Shown here piece by piece: positions 62,231 through 64,000 of a stretch of DNA of 64,000 nucleotides (position 1 is its first letter; the number at the start of each line of letters is the position of its first letter). The notes below the pieces were generated by a model that saw only the letters and a list, made by a program, of their open reading frames with translations, was not told the origin of the DNA and did no database searches. The position numbers and the translations under genes were made by a program. Origin of the DNA: Devosia sp. RR2S18 (GTDB lineage Bacteria; Pseudomonadota; Alphaproteobacteria; Rhizobiales; Devosiaceae); contig NZ_CP126539.1 in NCBI RefSeq assembly GCF_030177755.1, forward strand, positions 310,001 to 374,000. The letters are read 5' to 3'.

Positions 62231-63375
62231 GAGGTCAGTACCGCTCCGGAGGTATCGCCCCAGGAGACATAGACCTGCTCGTCCCAGGTGATGGCATCGG
62301 GATTGCCGCGCACCGTGTTGGTTTGGGTGACCCGCAGGCGTTTGCCGCTATCGAGCACGATTTGGTAGACGCTCATATCGCCGAGATAGCCGATCTCCTC
62401 CACCATGCCCTTGGTGATGTTGGCTTCCCGGATGTTGAGGGGGCGCTCGCGGGTGAGGAGCATTTTTTCGGGGCGGATGGCCCACCAAAGGACCTGATCG
62501 GGCGCGCAGTCGACGCCATGGCCCACGAAGATGTCGCATCCCAGTTCGCTCGAGCGGATGCGTACATGGTCGGGCTCATCTTCCACGACGAAGCCTTCAA
62601 CCATGTTGACCGAGCCAATGAAGCCGGCGACGAAGCGAGAATTAGGGTATTCGTAGATGTCAGTGGGCTCGCCGATCATGGCGATCTCGCCATAGTTCAT
62701 GACGCCGATGCGAGTGGCGAGGGTCATCGCCTCTTCCTGATCGTGCGTCACGACAATGAAGGTGACCCCCAAAGATTCTTGGATCTTGACCAGCTCGAAC
62801 TGGGTTTCCTCGCGCAGCTTCTTGTCGAGCGCGCCAAGGGGTTCGTCGAGCAGCAGCAGCTTGGGCCGCTTGGCGAGGGAGCGGGCGAGGGCAACACGTT
62901 GGCGCTGGCCACCCGAGAGCTGGTCGGGGCGGCGCTTGCCATAGTCCTGGAGCTTGACGAGGGTGAGGAGCTCGGCGACGCGGTCGGCGATCTCGCCCTT
63001 GGGCAGATGGTCGCGCTTGAGGCCATAGGCGATGTTCTGTTCCACATTCATGTGTGGGAACAGCGCATAGCTCTGGAACATCATGTTAACCGGACGATTA
63101 TACGGAGCTACGCCGGTCATATCCTGGCCGTCGATCTCGATGGTGCCGGAGGTTGGCTCCTCGAACCCGGCCAGCATGCGCAAGAGGGTCGATTTGCCCG
63201 AGCCCGAGCCACCGAGCAGGCAGAACAATTCGCCTTTGAAGATGTCGAGCGACACGTCCGAGACAGCGAAAACGTCACCAAATTTCTTGGTGACGTTCTT
63301 GATGCGGACGAACGGCTTGGCGTTCGGGTCTCGCCAGGGACGGGTGTCGATGGCGATCTGAGGCTTCTTGGCCAT
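62227..63375 (-). CDS. potA: Polyamine ABC transporter ATP-binding protein
   Basis: A 382-residue ATPase. Walker A is LLGGSGSGKSTLLRML, the signature is LSGGQRQRVALARSLA, Walker B is LLLLDEPLGALD, and a C-terminal TOBE/OB region (IRPEKMLLTRERP) follows. The conserved length and TOBE domain fit PotA/PotG. It sits 54 bases after potF and overlaps potB. It energises import of putrescine or spermidine. Confidence 0.94.
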   Translation of the reverse strand: MAKKPQIAIDTRPWRDPNAKPFVRIKNVTKKFGDVFAVSDVSLDIFKGELFCLLGGSGSGKSTLLRMLAGFEEPTSGTIEIDGQDMTGVAPYNRPVNMMFQSYALFPHMNVEQNIAYGLKRDHLPKGEIADRVAELLTLVKLQDYGKRRPDQLSGGQRQRVALARSLAKRPKLLLLDEPLGALDKKLREETQFELVKIQESLGVTFIVVTHDQEEAMTLATRIGVMNYGEIAMIGEPTDIYEYPNSRFVAGFIGSVNMVEGFVVEDEPDHVRIRSSELGCDIFVGHGVDCAPDQVLWWAIRPEKMLLTRERPLNIREANITKGMVEEIGYLGDMSVYQIVLDSGKRLRVTQTNTVRGNPDAITWDEQVYVSWGDTSGAVLTS

Positions 63376-63429
63376 GGCGGGACTCGAAAAGGCTGAAGGG
63401 GCGGCTTCCGGGCCGCCCCTTGCATAGAT

Positions 63430-64000
63430 TTACTGGCCGGTTTTGATGCGGGTCCAGGTGCGGGTCAAGAGCTCTTCGAACTCAGGCGTGTGGGCCTGCA
63501 TCACAAAGGCCTTCTCAATGGTCTCGGCGGGCGGGTAGATGCCCGGGTTGGACTTGACCTCTTCGTCCACGAACTCGAGTGCCGGCAGGTTGGGGTTGGC
63601 GTAGAACACGTAGTTGGTGATATCAGCCACGACCTCGGGCTCGAGGATGTAGTTGATGAACTTGTGAGCGTTCTCCGGATGCGGAGCATCGACCGGGATC
63701 GCGAGGAAATCGAAGAGAGTGGCAGCGCCTTCTTCGGGGATGAGGTAGTTCACCTCCACGCCCTGCCCAGCCTGCTCGGCGGCGTCCGAAGCGATGAAGA
63801 TGTCACCGGAATAGCCGAGCGCCAGGCAGATTTCACCATTGCCCAGATCGTCGATGTACTGGGAGGAATTATAGTAGCGGATCGAGGGTTTGATGGAGTT
63901 CATCAGTTCCTCGGCCTGCGCCAAGTCTTCCTCGCTCTCGGAGTTGGGATCAAGACCCAGATAGTGCAGGGCAATGCCCATAACTTCTGAGGGGCTATCG
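63430..64000 (-). CDS. potF: Polyamine-binding periplasmic protein (5' partial)
   Basis: The gene runs off the right edge: codons upstream of the internal ATG at 63981 are open and encode DSPSEV, continuing into MGIALHYLGLDPNSESEED, matching PotF/PotD-type receptors. The visible 190 residues carry ICLALGYSGDIFIA and YLIPEEGAATLFDFLAIP, ligand-binding regions of the family, and end in TRTWTRIKTGQ. The signal peptide and N-lobe lie outside the window. It is the first gene of the pot operon. Confidence 0.93.
   Translation of the reverse strand, partial: DSPSEVMGIALHYLGLDPNSESEEDLAQAEELMNSIKPSIRYYNSSQYIDDLGNGEICLALGYSGDIFIASDAAEQAGQGVEVNYLIPEEGAATLFDFLAIPVDAPHPENAHKFINYILEPEVVADITNYVFYANPNLPALEFVDEEVKSNPGIYPPAETIEKAFVMQAHTPEFEELLTRTWTRIKTGQ

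Noticed and set aside
61253..62272. Long plus-strand frames antisense to potB and potA (also 62323-63396)
   Set aside because: They lie exactly opposite ABC-transporter genes and have compositions typical of antisense frames.
1..64000. CRISPR arrays, prophage, insertion sequences, riboswitches, rRNA
   Set aside because: No periodic repeats, phage or transposase motifs, conserved riboswitch cores or rRNA genes were seen on either strand.

Overview
The window is high-GC bacterial DNA that reads as a chromosome segment of an alphaproteobacterium, most plausibly a Devosia-like member of the Hyphomicrobiales. The phylum call rests on gene order typical of the group (ffh-rpsP; dapF-mtaB-ftsY-septation protein A; tsaD-gpsA-YciI-EVE; hemC-hemD-mitofilin/HemX-hemY), a type-2 argC, a DUF1737 protein, an imuA-imuB-dnaE2 mutagenesis cassette with a GAAC-N7-GAAC LexA box, and a GGAAC-N16-CGTT EcfG-type stress promoter. 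The genus is inference. There is no transposase, integrase, phage gene or CRISPR array. Both edges cut genes: a membrane protein on the left and a polyamine-binding protein on the right.

Layout. 1-6.6 kb: a membrane protein translationally coupled to a membrane-anchored ClpP-like protease, a small stress-type protein, a diguanylate cyclase, a luciferase-like flavin oxidoreductase, a PagL-like outer-membrane protein and a HI0933-type flavoprotein. 6.6-14 kb: amino-acid biosynthesis (asd with a possible Thr/Lys-rich leader, argC, leuD, RidA, leuB) mixed with a DMT exporter, an EF-hand protein and a beta-carbonic anhydrase. 14-16.8 kb: rpsP and ffh. 17-20.7 kb: two CelD-like acetyltransferases around a JmjC-type cupin. 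20.8-25 kb: dapF, mtaB, ftsY and septation protein A. 25-28.3 kb: the minus-strand tsaD-gpsA-YciI-EVE-DUF1761 run. 28.3-32.7 kb: the heme cluster hemC-hemD-mitofilin-hemY and a tRNA-Thr(CGU).

32.8-38.6 kb holds the SOS-controlled imuA-imuB-dnaE2 translesion cassette. 38.8-46 kb is a mixed region of small and accessory genes: TerB, inorganic pyrophosphatase, serine hydrolase plus chloramphenicol-phosphotransferase-like kinase, a secreted acidic protein, DUF3008, a metallo-beta-lactamase-fold enzyme, PEBP and a BON protein. 46.1-50.6 kb encodes a tripartite tricarboxylate transporter (tctC-tctB-tctA) followed by an MmgE/PrpD-family dehydratase, which suggests uptake and catabolism of a tricarboxylate. 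50.6-55.8 kb has DoxX/VOC/YCII, an RhtA-like exporter, an aldo/keto reductase, a fumarylacetoacetase-family enzyme and a RecD-like helicase. 56-59 kb has a CPA2 antiporter with a long acidic tail and an Rrf2 regulator. 59-64 kb has purU and a polyamine ABC operon (potF-potA-potB-potC order on the minus strand).

The most interesting unexplained items are a 24-codon peptide gene at 60278-60352 with a near-perfect Shine-Dalgarno sequence and its own terminator; the acetyltransferase/cupin/acetyltransferase locus; the possible attenuator before asd; and a GC-rich intergenic repeat, a piece of which supplies the C-terminus of the kinase at 41906-42550. No complete novel defence or biosynthetic system is evident.
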